Assembly (NCBI GenBank): GCA_916700875.1
Contig: CAKAKS010000032.1
Location: forward strand, 16,359,629 to 16,423,628
Length of the DNA stretch: 64,000 bases
Source of the DNA: Sebastes aleutianus
Taxonomy: Eukaryota; Chordata; Actinopteri; Perciformes; Sebastidae
Reading direction: 5' to 3'
Under the pieces are notes generated by a model, which was not told the DNA's origin, ran no database searches, and saw only the letters and a list, made by a program, of their open reading frames with translations. Below, piece after piece: positions 40,020 to 51,900 of the stretch (within the stretch, counting starts at the first letter, position 1; each line of letters opens with the position of its first letter). The translations under genes were made by a program, and so were the position numbers.

Positions 40020-40830
40020 GGTGGTTAGGGATAAAGGTAGGTTTAGGTTTAGGTAGGTTTAGGTTTAGGTAGGTAGGAGGGGATACACATATCGACAGGA
40101 AGCAGAATTCATCACAACACCTGTTGTCAGTTTCAGCTGCTTTTGAGTAACCTTAACTGAACTTTAGTAAACATGGCTAACCTTAAAGCTAACTAATGTT
40201 ATCTGGGAGTGTAAGAAAAGACACAAAGCGACAACACTTTAACTAAATAGTCAAATAAATCACCCATCGATCATCTAACGCCTGCTCTATGTTTACATCT
40301 GACATGTGTCGGAGGAGGATGGATGTAACATACAGTTTAAGCTAACTGACATTAGCTTAACGTTAGCTTTAAACATCAAACCTCACTCTCCACTGAGGCT
40401 AAAATTAAAATAAAATATCTACCAAAATACCTAACAGTATCGCCCACAATGTGGCTGTCTTTGTTGTCTTTAAAACAGTTCACAGTTTGTGTTATAGCTA
40501 ACCTTCAGTCAGTTGAATGCTGCTTGTTCCGTGATACACACAACTCTCTCTGTAGACCAACACGGAAGGTTTTTAATGTGACACCAAACGCCCACCTTCA
40601 AAATAAAAGCCCGTCACAGAGTAAACAAGAAAGGAAGGCGTAGCGATTTTTTCCCCCTCTACATCTTCGTATTTCTCCTCAATATTATTATAATTTAGAG
40701 GCTTTGAATGCATGCACAATATATCTGAGTTGCTGGCGACTATTTTAACGTATCTTTGCTTGTTTATGTCGTCGGGTTTTACAACATTATCTAAGCTACA
40801 TCTCGTGTTATTGTTCCTCCAAGACAGCGG
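40020..40830. other. rpap1-tmem151 intergenic region, probable rpap1 promoter side
   Basis: A short TTTAGG/TAGG repeat lies at about 40,036-40,078. The rpap1 first, untranslated exon should lie here or just above, but I could not place its donor with confidence. Confidence 0.35.
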
Positions 40831-40835
40831 ACACC

Positions 40836-40945
40836 TGCATCTGCAGCTCCGTCTGCATCTGCATCTGCACCTGCATCTGCATCTGCATCGGCATCTCCAT
40901 ATGCATCTGCATCTGGATCTGGATCTGCATCTGCATCTGGATGAA
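40836..40945. repeat. (CTGCAT)n hexanucleotide repeat
   Basis: About 17 imperfect CTGCAT/CTGGAT units. ORFs across it (His-Leu or Cys-Arg repeats) are artefacts. Confidence 0.9.
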
Positions 40946-41024
40946 TATTGCACAGTGGTGTTTTTTTTAATTATGCATGGTTTTATTAACTGACCAGTGA
41001 CAACAACCCTCGCTTTACTGCATC

Positions 41025-41246
41025 ATGGTCAACCTCTGCTGCCTCTGCTGCGGTGAAATCCCTGCACCCCGCCCCCCTCCGTCAAGACAGGCGGGACCAC
41101 CGCGGGATCCCCTCTCCTCCGTCTCCTCCTCCGTGCAGCAGCAGCCTCAGCAGCAGCAGCAGCAGCCTGCTGGCTCCGGACCAGACGCTGTGCTGGGACT
41201 GAAGGGTTCACAGAGAGGGGGAGCACAGAATAAAAAGAGCAAGTGA
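41025..41246 (+). other. Upstream ORF in the tmem151 leader (73 codons, Gln-rich)
   Basis: An ATG in fair context opens a 73-residue frame starting MVNLCCLCCGE, with a glutamine run from a CAG tract, ending 59 bp before the tmem151 start. It matches no protein I know. It is probably 5' UTR; it could be a translated uORF. Confidence 0.3.
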
Positions 41247-41289
41247 ATAAAAAGGGAGCGAGAGTTTATAATCTCTCTCTCTCTCTGAC

Positions 41290-41346
41290 ATGCGAAAAGT
41301 GCAGCATGCTCTCCTCCGATCTGGACTCTGCGGCGGCTCCCAATGA
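41290..41346 (+). other. Short uORF overlapping the tmem151 start codon
   Basis: An ATG with G at -3, 16 bases before the chosen start and out of frame, gives 18 codons and stops inside the main ORF. The chosen ATG at 41306 has A at -3. Such an overlap would lower main-frame translation if the leader includes it. Confidence 0.35.
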
Positions 41347-44300
41347 TGCTGATGAGGGAGAGGAGGAGGAGGAGGAGGAGGAGGAAGAGGACTCACCGGC
41401 TGAGAGTGATGTCCTGGAGGAGGTAGGTGAAGACATGCCAGTCATTCATTAGGTTTTCAGGTTAAAAACATGATTATTCTTGTTGTGCAATAGAAATAAG
41501 CCCACTCTTAATTGCCTATTTTTTATATTTCATTAGGTTTTAAGGTTAAAAACATGAACATTCTTGTTGTGCAATAGAAATAAGCCCACTCTTAATTGCT
41601 TATTTTTTATATTTCATTAGGTTTTCAGGTTAAAAACATGAACATTCTTGTTGTGCAATAGAAATAAGCCCACTCTGTGCCTATTTTTATATATTTTTCT
41701 TTAAAAAAAAAAAAATAGATTTAAAAACACATGCATTATGCATTTCTGTGCTCACTGGAAAAAATAAATCCTATATTGGCATCCTCTCACTGTACAACCC
41801 TGCAGCCAAACAGCCTCTCTGCTTGCTGAAATAGTCTCTTTCACATAGTGGCAGTAGAATCCAGTGATGTGAAACTCACTCTCAAAAAATGCATGCATTT
41901 TATTCCAAAAGAGAGTTGCTATAAGCCAGCAAACAATTATTTTTGCAAAGCCAAAAAAGTGTTGATCAAATGTACTGTGCATGTGTCTGTGTTTGCTCCA
42001 CTGTCATGGAGTAATTACTATGATTCCATCTAGGGGATTGGTTGAGTGCAGCCAACCATGCACAGATAGTAAGAGAGCACAAGTGGTCTTACCTCAGATC
42101 TGTTGTCCATGTAACTGCAAAGTCCTGTTTTATACTGTAGAGTCAATTTAATTACGTGTCTTTTTTTTCACAAATGTCCTATTTATCTTCAGCAAACAGA
42201 TTTATTTAGTTATGTTTGTTTGATATAACCTTAAATTGACTGGACATTGTATTCAGAAGAATTGATTTTTTTGCATCTGTGCGTATATAGTCTGTAATGT
42301 CTGCCGTCAGGAGGTCTGGACTACAGGAAAGTCCATCCTCTGGTGCACAAGAACTGAATCCCTGTTGCTCCATAAATAACTGAGGTGGAACCAGCAAAGT
42401 GACATCCCCACCCCTGTGTCAGCACAGTAATGGATGGGCTGGTTGTCAGCATAAATCGTTTCACTCCATAAAACACCAGAGGTAGTCTCTACAAGAACAC
42501 AGGATCTCATGGGCACCACAAGAACCAAAAATATTAGAGAGTGCCATAAAGTCATTGTGATAAATGTGACTGACACGATGGGATCAAATTAATTATGAAT
42601 GCATGAAACGCCCAAACTATCCTCCTTACAGATGCACACATTAAATGTTGCAGTCCTGGTTTGATCTCTGGGTTTACGCTCTAGCTTCTTTTACTGTTAG
42701 TGTTACGGATGAAATAGCTTTAGGCCATTGTGTCTTTGCTGAATGGGACAATTCGACTTGTGGTCAGTATTGCAAACGTGAGCACTTTCTGTTTCTGCTT
42801 GTCTGCCCTGAGCTAACCACCCAATACTCAGCAGATAAGTGTAGAGCAGAGGTGTTTGTATTTTCATTTTAAATCGCAATTTAACACAATTTAAAAATAC
42901 GGCATTACAGTTAAAGCTACAGAGGGTAGATATGGAGTCAATATGATTAAGAAAAGTTATTTTTATAAAATGGTCACTATATCCTGACAGTAGTGCATGA
43001 GACAAGTAGTCTGAAAAAAATCATGTGCCTCTGTGTCCTCAGGTGTCCTCCCGTGTCCTCGAGTGCTCCTAATGGTATCTGCAAGATTTCACAGACAGGA
43101 GGAAAACAACCAATCAGAGCCGAGCTGGAGCCTGCCATCACTGAGCAGCTGTCAATCACTCGCAAACTCCGATCACACGGTCAAACTAGGCAGCGCTGAT
43201 CAAATCTTAATCAATATTCTGTTACTGTAGTGCCTATTTCTCTCCTCAAATGTTTTCAGAAACATCTTATAGTGTACTGTTTAGCTGCAAAATTAGAAAG
43301 TTTGTGACCCGGCAGCCATGTAGAGATCAGTCAAGGAAATACCAAGCACCGCCCACCAGCCGGATTGATTCATATTTGATCAGCGCTGCCTAGTTTGACC
43401 GTTTGATCGGAGTTTGCGAGTGATTGACAGCTGCTCAGAGACGGCAGACTGCAGCCCGGGTCTGTTTGGTTGTTTTCCTCCTGTCTGTGAAATCTTGCAG
43501 TTGCCGTTAGGAGCATCGGAGGACACCGGAGGACACCTGAGGACACGGAGGCACATGATTTTTTTTCAGATTGAAATAACTTTTTTTTATCATATTTGCT
43601 CCATTTATACGCACTGCAGCTTTAATGTAACATCTTTACCAGCTAGTACATTTGCCCTCATGCAATAAAAATTCAATTAATTTCAGAGATAGATTCGTGA
43701 AAACACCTCAGTTAATATTTATTTATGTCAGCTGCTTTGATTCACAGCCTTCCAGACAGGGACACATGGTGGTTTAATTGAATTATTCTGAGCTTTCTTT
43801 AGTTTGATTTACTTTGTGCTTAGGTACGGAAAACCTTGGCAGTCTGTAATGCAGCCATGTTCATTTGCATTTTGTCACCGCCAGGTTTCATCAGGGCCTC
43901 ATTGCTCTAAGTGCCTTTTCCTCATCACTCTCTCTCTCTCTCTCTCTGCAGCAGAGTCCGGTGAAGCAGTCCCTGGGTGCTTGTGTCTGCCGGGAGTCCC
44001 AATGGCGCTGCCTTGTGCTCTCTCTGCTCATGTACAGCTGCCTGGGCGTGGTGGCCTGGTGTCAACTGACCCGGGTCACCAAAATCAGCTTCAACTCCGC
44101 CCTCACCTCCTCCTTCACGGCCTCCTTCACCTCCTCCCTGCGGGGAGCCTCAGGGATGACCGTCGGCGGACACTCGATGATCTACCACGACAGCCCCTGC
44201 TCCGACGGCTACATCTACATCCCTCTGGCCTTCCTGCTCATGCTCTACGCCTTATACATGGCGGAGTGCTGGCACTGCAGAGCCAGGAGCGAGCTGCAGA

Positions 44301-45577
44301 GCAAAGCGGACGTGGACAGCGTCTACGAGCGTGTGCTGCGGATGAGACAGGCCCAGCCTTGCATATGGTGGAAGGCCATCAGCTACCACTTTGTCCGACG
44401 GACTCGGCAAGTCACTCGATACCGCAACGGGGATGCCTACACCACCACGCAGGTGTACCATGAGAGAGTGAACACCCATGTGGCTGAGGGTGAGTTTGAC
44501 TACGGCCACTGTGGGATGAAAGATGTGTCGCGTGACCTCAGAGGCTTGGAGGGACATCCGGCGACTCGCCTGCGCTTCACCAAATGCTTCAGCTTCACAG
44601 AGGCGGGTCCAGAAAACGATTATCTCAACCAGAGAGCCAGGTTCTTCTCTGAAATCGAGGGTTTGGATGATTACATGGAGGCCAGGGAGGGGATGCAGCT
44701 GAAGAATGTGGACTTCAGAGAAAACCTGATCGCCTACGTAGACCCAGATAGAATGCCTTGGTACACCTCCCAGGTTGCCTTCTGGCTGGCAGCTCTGCTG
44801 ATGTTGTCCTGGCCTCTGAGAGTGCTGATAGAGTATCGCACTGCTTATGTGCACTACCGCATAGAGAAACTATTTGGGTTAGAGTACAGCCCCTCTCCTC
44901 TAGATGAAGACAGGCCTTTGGGGAATAATCCCGGTTGTTCTATCCCAAGAGTAGACACACTGGACAGCACTGAGATGGAGTGGCACATACGCTGTAACCA
45001 CCAGGTGATTCCTAGCTACTCCGAGGCCATGCTGATAAACATGAGCACTGCAGACTCAAACTCGTTACAAGACACCGAATGCACCTCATCCTCAAACTGC
45101 TTCCTTCTGGACAGCAGCCAGACCGCCCAGAGTTACGGCGCTCTGCAAAGCCAGGAGGACTGCGAGCAATGCAGGGAGCCCAGCGGACGAGGTGATGGAG
45201 GAGGAGGCAGGAGGAGGACCACCACCAGCTCCAGCTGCTCCTCCATCTTCTCCTGCCGGGGTGCACTGCTCCACTCGCACCTCTCCTCGAGCACGTCTCG
45301 CTTCTCTCTCTGCCGCATGTACGGCTCCCATCGCACCGTGGCGCTGTGGAGGAGCCGCAGCAGCAACCTGACTGACCCTTGCTGCGTTGACGAGCAGTGC
45401 TGCCGGTCCGACTCCAGCCAGCTGGCGCTCAGCGACAGCCCGCCGACTTACAGGGACGCCCGGTTCTTCCCAGTTCTCATTGTGCATCGGGCCGAGGGCT
45501 GCGGCAGCGAGGACGGGAGGGAAGTGAGGCGATATTACATACGGAGAGGGTCGTCCTGTGTAGAGACGGATCTGTGA
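41306..45577 (+). CDS. tmem151b: Transmembrane protein 151 family (TMEM151B-like), two exons
   Basis: Exon 1 is 41306-41422 (39 residues, ending in a run of glutamates) and exon 2 is 43952-45577 (541 residues plus stop), joined in phase 0, for 580 residues (human TMEM151B about 566). Hydrophobic segments are at about residues 59-76, 126-148 and 312-333. Family blocks are easy to see: CRES-W-C before the first segment, PCSDGYIYIPLAF, CIWWKAISYH, RNGDAYTTTQVYHER, RLRFTKCFSF, GLDDYMEAREGM, LSWPLRV, and a C-terminus with FFPVLIVHR and SCVETDL. The last two and EYRTAY-HY favour TMEM151B, whereas PCSDGY and AECWHC resemble TMEM151A, so the paralogue call is tentative. The loop after the first segment is longer than in human TMEM151B and rich in Ser/Thr. 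Function is poorly known in any species. The 2.5-kb intron holds a minisatellite and a foldback transposon. Confidence 0.9.
41447..41700. repeat. 84-bp minisatellite, about three copies, tmem151 intron
   Basis: Units start AGGTTTTCAGGTTAAAAACA at 41451, 41535 and 41619, giving an exact 84-bp period. The first unit starts 28 bases after the exon-1 donor. Confidence 0.93.
42911..43625. mobile_element. TTAA-ended foldback element in tmem151 intron
   Basis: Termini TTAAAGCTACAG and CTGCAGCTTTAA. Long inverted arms about 43010-43211 and 43372-43572 share CACAGACAGGAGGAAAACAA and GTCAAACTAGGCAGCGCTGA. A related copy is at 53,853-54,586. Confidence 0.85.
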
Positions 45578-46154
45578 AGGACATAAAGACACCTATTGAT
45601 GAGTCAAGATGGATTCAAATCGGTAATGATGGATGGTGTTGGTCACCGTCTTCTCCAATGACATTATTTAGATTTATGGAGCTTTTTGAGAAGTGAAGTA
45701 AAAGAAACTTCTATTTTTTAACAGTCGCCAAAAGGTCAAAGAGTATTGAATTGCACATATAATTACAGTTAAATTGTCTCTATGAAAACAGCCGTATGTA
45801 GTGTGTGTCTAAATGCATCACCTCTGCATTGTCATATATCCTTGTTGTGGCAGCAACAGTGTGTATAATGACAATAATAACTGTCAAATCTAATTAAATG
45901 GAGCAAAACTTCACTGGTTCTTACATTGACCTTGTATGTATTATTATACGTGTGAGGTTTGTGCCACTTAGAAGGTAATAATAACACGAGAAAGAAGAAA
46001 AAGTTGCATGTTATTACCAAAAGGTATTGTCTTTTAGTTGATTAATAGTGAAACCAAAGCTGTTTTGTTTTGTTTTCCCAAAGAATTTTATGAAACACCA
46101 CAAAACGTTTATGGATGCTGATTGGGAACATGAATTGAATGTCAAGATGTAAGC

Positions 46155-46160
46155 AATAAA
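46155..46160 (+). terminator. tmem151 candidate poly(A) signal
   Basis: AATAAA 578 bp after the tmem151 stop. The stretch 45,578-46,180 shows no other gene and reads as its 3' UTR. Confidence 0.45.
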
Positions 46161-46180
46161 AGTAGTCCTGAAGGATTATT

Positions 46181-47328
46181 ATTGCATAACAGTATTGTCA
46201 CGTGTACCATATCAGACTGAAGGGAATACTTTCAAAGTGGAACATACATAGAAATAGTATAAGGAGGTCTTCTAACAGGATGGGATTGTGGGGTTTTATT
46301 CTCTCAAATTAGTTGATTAAATCACACAATGAATCAGATCACTGTGGCAAATTTCTATTTAAGCACAAACAAATGTGCAGTCCCTCGAGTGTGTTGATAT
46401 AGAAGACGAAAAGGAAGAAGAGAGATAACAATGTTGATCTGAGGTGACAGACACTCTCAGACTCACAGCTCACTGGTTCCTCAAGAAAAACTACAAGCAA
46501 AGAAACACTGGAATGACGACACTGACATTCAGTGACTTCAAATCCATTGTGGTGACTAGACTGACGGTGGTTGGTACAAATAAACATGCATTTATGCAAG
46601 TTTAAATTCAGCATGTTGTTTGAACTGGAGTGCCATCTGAGTGAAATACGGGAGGTAAATAAAGAGCAGAAGAAGAGAGGAAAGACTCTAAGTATAACCT
46701 GGCATTTCTTATGAATAAACTTAATACAATGTTTTTGATATTTTTTGCACTGTTCACTTAAATTCATCTTATTCTGTGATCATATAGGTGAAGCAGTTTG
46801 TCATGGTACTCTGGGACCTGATAGCTATTAATAACATTCAGCCACTAGATGTCTCGTTCTCCCGCCCCCGTTACTTTGCGTTCACTTCACAACAAGTCGT
46901 TGCCAGGCACTTACCGTCAATCTCATTTATCCGTTTTTTTTCAACACTGACGACCCAGAGATACCACGTGATACCAACATCGTTCTACTATCGGCTCACA
47001 AGCCTTGTTAGAAGTGGGAACTAAACGTCAGATATCTTCCACAGAGATAAACAAAACATTTATTTTGGACCCGCCAAAATTTGGATTAATTCATAATCAT
47101 AATATTGTTTTTTTTTCAGGAGAGGCCATACTTTTATTCGGTTCCTTTCTAAAGGCTCTGTAGATGGATTATTATTTAAATAAACAAACTTTAAGATTTA
47201 AAAATGCACTTAATTGACATTTGTAGGCAACCGAAAAGTGGAAAACCTTCCAAAAACCTTCATTTTAAACTTTATGGCTACTTTTTTTCAGTTCACGAAC
47301 CTTAATTTTAAACTTTATGGCTTGTCAT
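46181..47328. other. Intergenic, repeat fragments
   Basis: No gene recognised. It holds the copy at about 46,790-47,010 related to the element in rpap1 intron 8. Confidence 0.5.
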
Positions 47329-47903
47329 CAGTGGTGGAAAGGTAAAAGCAATACTTCAAAAATACTCCATTACAAGTGTTATTGTGTTGTATTATAGCAT
47401 TGGAGATTATTAAAGAGTCATTTTTTTATATTTATATTTTTGTCGGACAAACAACCACATAATGTCACTCAGTGGTGGTGGAAGTACTCCGAGTTCAGCA
47501 ATAAAACACTGTGGAAATACTTTTACTGTAGGTAAAGTACCAAAATTAAAAGTACTCATTATGCAGAGTTTCCCATTTCAGAATAATGTATATTATATTA
47601 CTGGATTATAATTAATGATTCATTAGGTTTTAGCTAAATTGAATTGCTTAATATACTGCTACTTCGTGAATTTCTTATCTTAATCTATATAATAATAGCC
47701 TAGATCATATATTTATTTGTTGAGTATATTTTGTTTTATTAATCTGAATCTGAAAAGTAACAAACTAAAGTTAGTGGAGTAAAAAGTACAATATTTGCCT
47801 CTAAAATGTAGTAGATTAGAAGTATAAAGGAGCAGAAAATGGAAATAATCAAGTACCTCAAAATTGTCCAGTGCTTGAATACATTTGTTAATTTCCACCA
47901 CTG
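47329..47903. mobile_element. CAGTGGTGGAAA-type hAT element
   Basis: It opens CAGTGGTGGAAAGGTAAAAG and closes TTTCCACCACTG, with AGTAAAAAGTACAATATTTG inside, typical of this fish family. A second start, CAGTGGTGGTGGAAGTACTC, at about 47,472 suggests a nested or duplicated copy. Confidence 0.75.
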
Positions 47904-48061
47904 GTATATACACATATTATATTGTTCTTTGTCCAAATCTTTTTTTATTGTTTTTTTGTTTTTTTTGCAGACATGGCAAAGGTCATCATATCAAATGCAG
48001 AACATAACTGAGTGTCTGTGACATGAAATAAAAACATAGAAAGAAAGAAAGAAAGAGAAAA

Positions 48062-48500
48062 AGAAAGGAAATAAATAAAATACTACTACGACAACTACTA
48101 CTAAAATAAATAAGTACATAAATAAATAAATAATAAAGTAGATAAAATAAATAAATAAAATAATACTACGACTACTACTACTAAAATAAATAGATAATAA
48201 AGTAGATCAAATAAATAAAATACTACTACGACTACTACTTCTCAAATAAATAAATAAATAAATAATAAAGTAGATAATATAATTAAATAAAATACTACTA
48301 CGACTACTACTACTAAAATAAATAAATAAATAATAAAGTATATAAAATAAATAAATAAAATACTACTATGACTACTACTACTAAAATAAATAAATAAATA
48401 AATAATAAAGTAGATAAAATAAATAAATAAAATACTACTACGACTACTACTACTAAAATAAATGAATAAATAATAAAGTAGATAAAATAAAATAAAATAA
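48062..48500. repeat. A/T-rich minisatellite, six units
   Basis: The core TACTACTACGACTACTACTA recurs near 48081, 48161, 48221, 48293, 48361 and 48433. Units vary from 60 to 80 bp because the AAAT spacer changes length. It ends in a short (GA)n, about 80 bp before the lrr1 promoter. Confidence 0.93.
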
Positions 48501-48589
48501 AGAGAGAGAGAGAGGAAAAACATTAATGTAATTAAATAATAGATGTATTATATTGTTCATTAAAAAGCTCCTGTCCCTCTCTCTCCTGC

Positions 48590-48935
48590 TCATCGCGCGC
48601 CCGGGCTGAGTTGACGCTTCCATGACGTCACTTCCCACGCGCGCGGGATCATGCTAGCAGCAGCTAACCAGCTGACTGACTGACAACCTGAGAAACTATC
48701 ATCAGGACCTTTATTACAACTGGTCAAGATACTGTGAAGCTCAACCACCGCGGCCCACTGAAGGCTCAGTATACCCGCTGTAGGTAGTGTCTTCCACGGC
48801 CGGTCAGATGCAGCAGCAGCTCGGAGGACAGCTCGGAGGACAGGGCTGGTCCTGTTGTTGACATCCAGGAGACGGATGAGTCTGTCAGTAGCTGCAGGAG
48901 GATTGTAAGTGTTTCTGTGTGGTATTGTGTTGGAG
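48590..48935 (+). promoter_or_regulatory. lrr1 CpG-rich promoter and 5' UTR with palindromic CRE
   Basis: The sequence changes abruptly from A/T-rich minisatellite to CpG-rich DNA at about 48,590. It contains a full CRE, TGACGTCA (48623-48630), an adjacent ETS-like CTTCCC, and GCGCGCGGGA, which resembles an E2F site. This suits a replication-linked gene with a TATA-less promoter. The transcription start was not placed. Confidence 0.5.
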
Positions 48936-51900
48936 ATGAAGCTGCAGTGTGATGTGGAGGTGGTGAATCGGATGCTGCCCTCGTTTGGGATCAGGAGTCG
49001 AGGTAAAGGGACCAGAGCGGTTCTGTCCATCGGGAAGCATCTGGACAAGACGAGTCAACGAAGCAACATCTACATGATGATCTGCACAGCTAAAGACAGA
49101 GCAGGCTCCAAGTACAAGGTCAGTCACTGTCTGCTGCTGCTGCTGTTATGTTATTATTGTCTGTACATGTACTGCTGCTGGAGCTGCATTCATATCATTT
49201 ATCCCTGCAGGTTTGTGCTGTTGTTTTTTCTCCAAATTAGCCTGATTTTAAGTTGCATTTCATTTCAGTTTAGTTCATTTCAGACAATTTTATTCATTCC
49301 CAAGGGGGCAATTCATTTGTAGCATTCCCAGTCCAGACATCCATACATCCATACATACAACAGACCAATAATTAGCTAAGTCAATGGAAACATATTAAAG
49401 GCATGGGGCAGCTGGAGGAACAAGTTACAATAAGAACTATATAAATACATAGGATTACAGCAATAAAAGCCAAAAAAAAACCAGACTATATTTAATGACA
49501 GTTCCCTTTACATTTATTGTTCACACGTCTATAAACGTTTGTCATTTGGAGGGTCTATAACAGGGGTCAGCAACCTTTACTATCAAAAGAGCCATTTTAG
49601 GCAAAAAAAATAAATAAAATCTGTCTGGGGACACAAAACATTTGAGCATTGTGATGAAGGTAACACAGTTTATAGTCTAAGTATATAGTATATAAGTCTA
49701 ATGCAGTGAGGGCCAAAGTGCAAATGTACTACAGAGTATTAGGGCCACATTGATGGACAAAAATCTGAGATTTCCAGAATAAAGTCATAATATTACAAGA
49801 AAAAAAGTCGTAATATTACGAGAATTTGGAAGAATTTGGCTACTTAAACTATGATTTTAAAGAAGAACATTATCTACATAAACTTTTGTTAACTGTAATT
49901 TAACAGTTTGATACACAATATGGTTCATCCAGTGTTACAGGTCACATTATAACAAAGCATTTTATTTTCTACACGGTCACCTAATTTACATTCCTCTCAG
50001 CTCTTACAATAAGTATAGTTTCATAAGACATAAAAATGAGTTGATCATGTTATATTATTTGTCAGATCTTCTGCCACAGTTTATTTTTTTAAATGGACCG
50101 TATTGAACATTGCATTAGCAACCCACCCTGCAACTTTGACTGTATTTTTGATTTTCAATTGACTCTGTCCCATGTCATTTAATACATTTTCAATTACTCA
50201 TCATTATCTTTCCCAGAACGATTGGAAACCCTAGAAGTATTGTTTTCATGATCTCAAATGCTGCCTTCAGGTGCTCCTCAGAAGTTTCTGATTTAAAACG
50301 TCATAGTCCTGTAAAGATATAAACCTGTACGTTGTTGACAAAAAGGCTGAAAAGCTTTCCTGTCCACACTCGTCGAGCAAGTGAATCATTCGTGGTTGAA
50401 TGATAATGCATTCCTGCCCTGTTGTTGTGTCATGTATTTTTCCATCACTGACATTTGCCAACTTTCTCTTTCGCAGCTGAAAGGCAACATAGAGAAGTTC
50501 TTCACTTGGTTTGTGGAGGAAGGCAAGGCCACTGTGAGATTAAAGGAACCTGCTGTAGACATCTGTTTAAGCAAGGTACGACATCTGACATGGTGTAATT
50601 ACAGTCTAGAGAATAAAGTTGTTTATAAGTGAGGCTGTCCTCTCACTCGTTTATCAGCTAGACAGACACATTCGGTTGTTTTGACTGCAGCTGATGCCTG
50701 GACAGTCGCCATAGCAGCCTCATTGTTTCCAGTAGCTGTAAAGCCCCTCCTGACTGTGTTGAGGTCAGTGGGGACCTTTCACCTAGATTCTAACATAGCT
50801 CAACCTGCTATGTTAAAAGAAACACACTCACGCACAACTGATGCCACATTAGGTAGGTAAACAGGGGAAATAAAAAATTGTGGGAAATGTGTAAACCAAA
50901 CTTCAGGTCAACCTACACTTCTATAATCATTAATAAATAGAGCACAAATCTAAAGGAACACCCTAATATGTCTTTGGGAGTCACTCACATTTTTATTCCC
51001 AGCAATAAAAAGGTCATGATGTTCATTCAAAGGAAGTGTGTCAAGATGATCCAGGCCAGTGAATTTAGGTCAGATATTTCAAGGAATCCGGTCATAAACG
51101 ACCACCTGAGAAGATACTGCGAGTCTGCTTTTTCTCTTAAGCTGGGCATACACTGTACGATTTTTAACCCTTTTCTGGCCCGAATTTTGAGCCGCACGAC
51201 GACTAATTTTAGAGTCGGACTGAATTTCAGCTTCGTCGGGCGTCGTTAGCCGTGCAGTGTACAGGGAGGACCGAGGACCAATGAACTCCTCCCTACCGGC
51301 TGTCGGACAGTCGGATGAATTTCTGGCATATCGGAAATTTTGGTCGGATATCTTATATTTTTTACAGTAATCAGAGCGTAGCCATCAAGAAAACAATGTA
51401 CAACAGATCTAGTAAAACGTAGCTAGATTACCTCCAAATTCTCACTGCAAAATGGACAAGACATACTGTCCACGTCTTCCTAGCCACCTGCGAGTATATA
51501 TACGCCGGCGCAGTACGTTTCTGCCTGTACAGTGTGAGCACATAAATCGTGAGCTTTGGCTTTACATCGCAAATGAATGAATGAATGAATTACACAACAA
51601 CATTTCTAAAAATCCTACAGTGTATGCCCAGCTTTACCTATTAATATATTAATCCACCATTTATTCGTAGGCTGATGCAAATAGCTTGAAGAACTTCCTC
51701 TCAGCCGCTCGTTTGGCAGACAGAGGAAGTGACGCGAGCAGCCTTCCCCTCTCGACGCTCACTCCCGTTCGCGCCAGAGACGTAGAGCAACCCAAGAAGA
51801 AGCTCACGATCGTCTCCAAGAAGGACTACCCCCTCACCTCCAACTTCCCCTACTCTCTGGAGCAGCTGCAGGTCTCCTACTGCAAACTGTCACGGGTGGA

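Noticed and set aside
40036..40078. Interstitial telomere repeat
   Set aside because: The units are TTTAGG/TAGG mixtures, not TTAGGG, and the tract is very short.
40573..40993. Cys-Arg and His-Leu repeat ORFs
   Set aside because: They come from the CTGCAT hexanucleotide array.
43804..44463. 219-residue ORF overlapping tmem151 exon 2
   Set aside because: It is an out-of-frame shadow of the conserved TMEM151 frame.
44252..45592. Minus-strand ORFs of 200 and 166 residues opposite tmem151
   Set aside because: They are antisense shadows of a GC-rich coding exon with no family similarity.
48081..48500. Regular repeat-spacer pattern that could suggest a CRISPR array
   Set aside because: Units and spacers are A/T-rich, vary in length by AAAT steps, and lie in an animal genome; it is a minisatellite.
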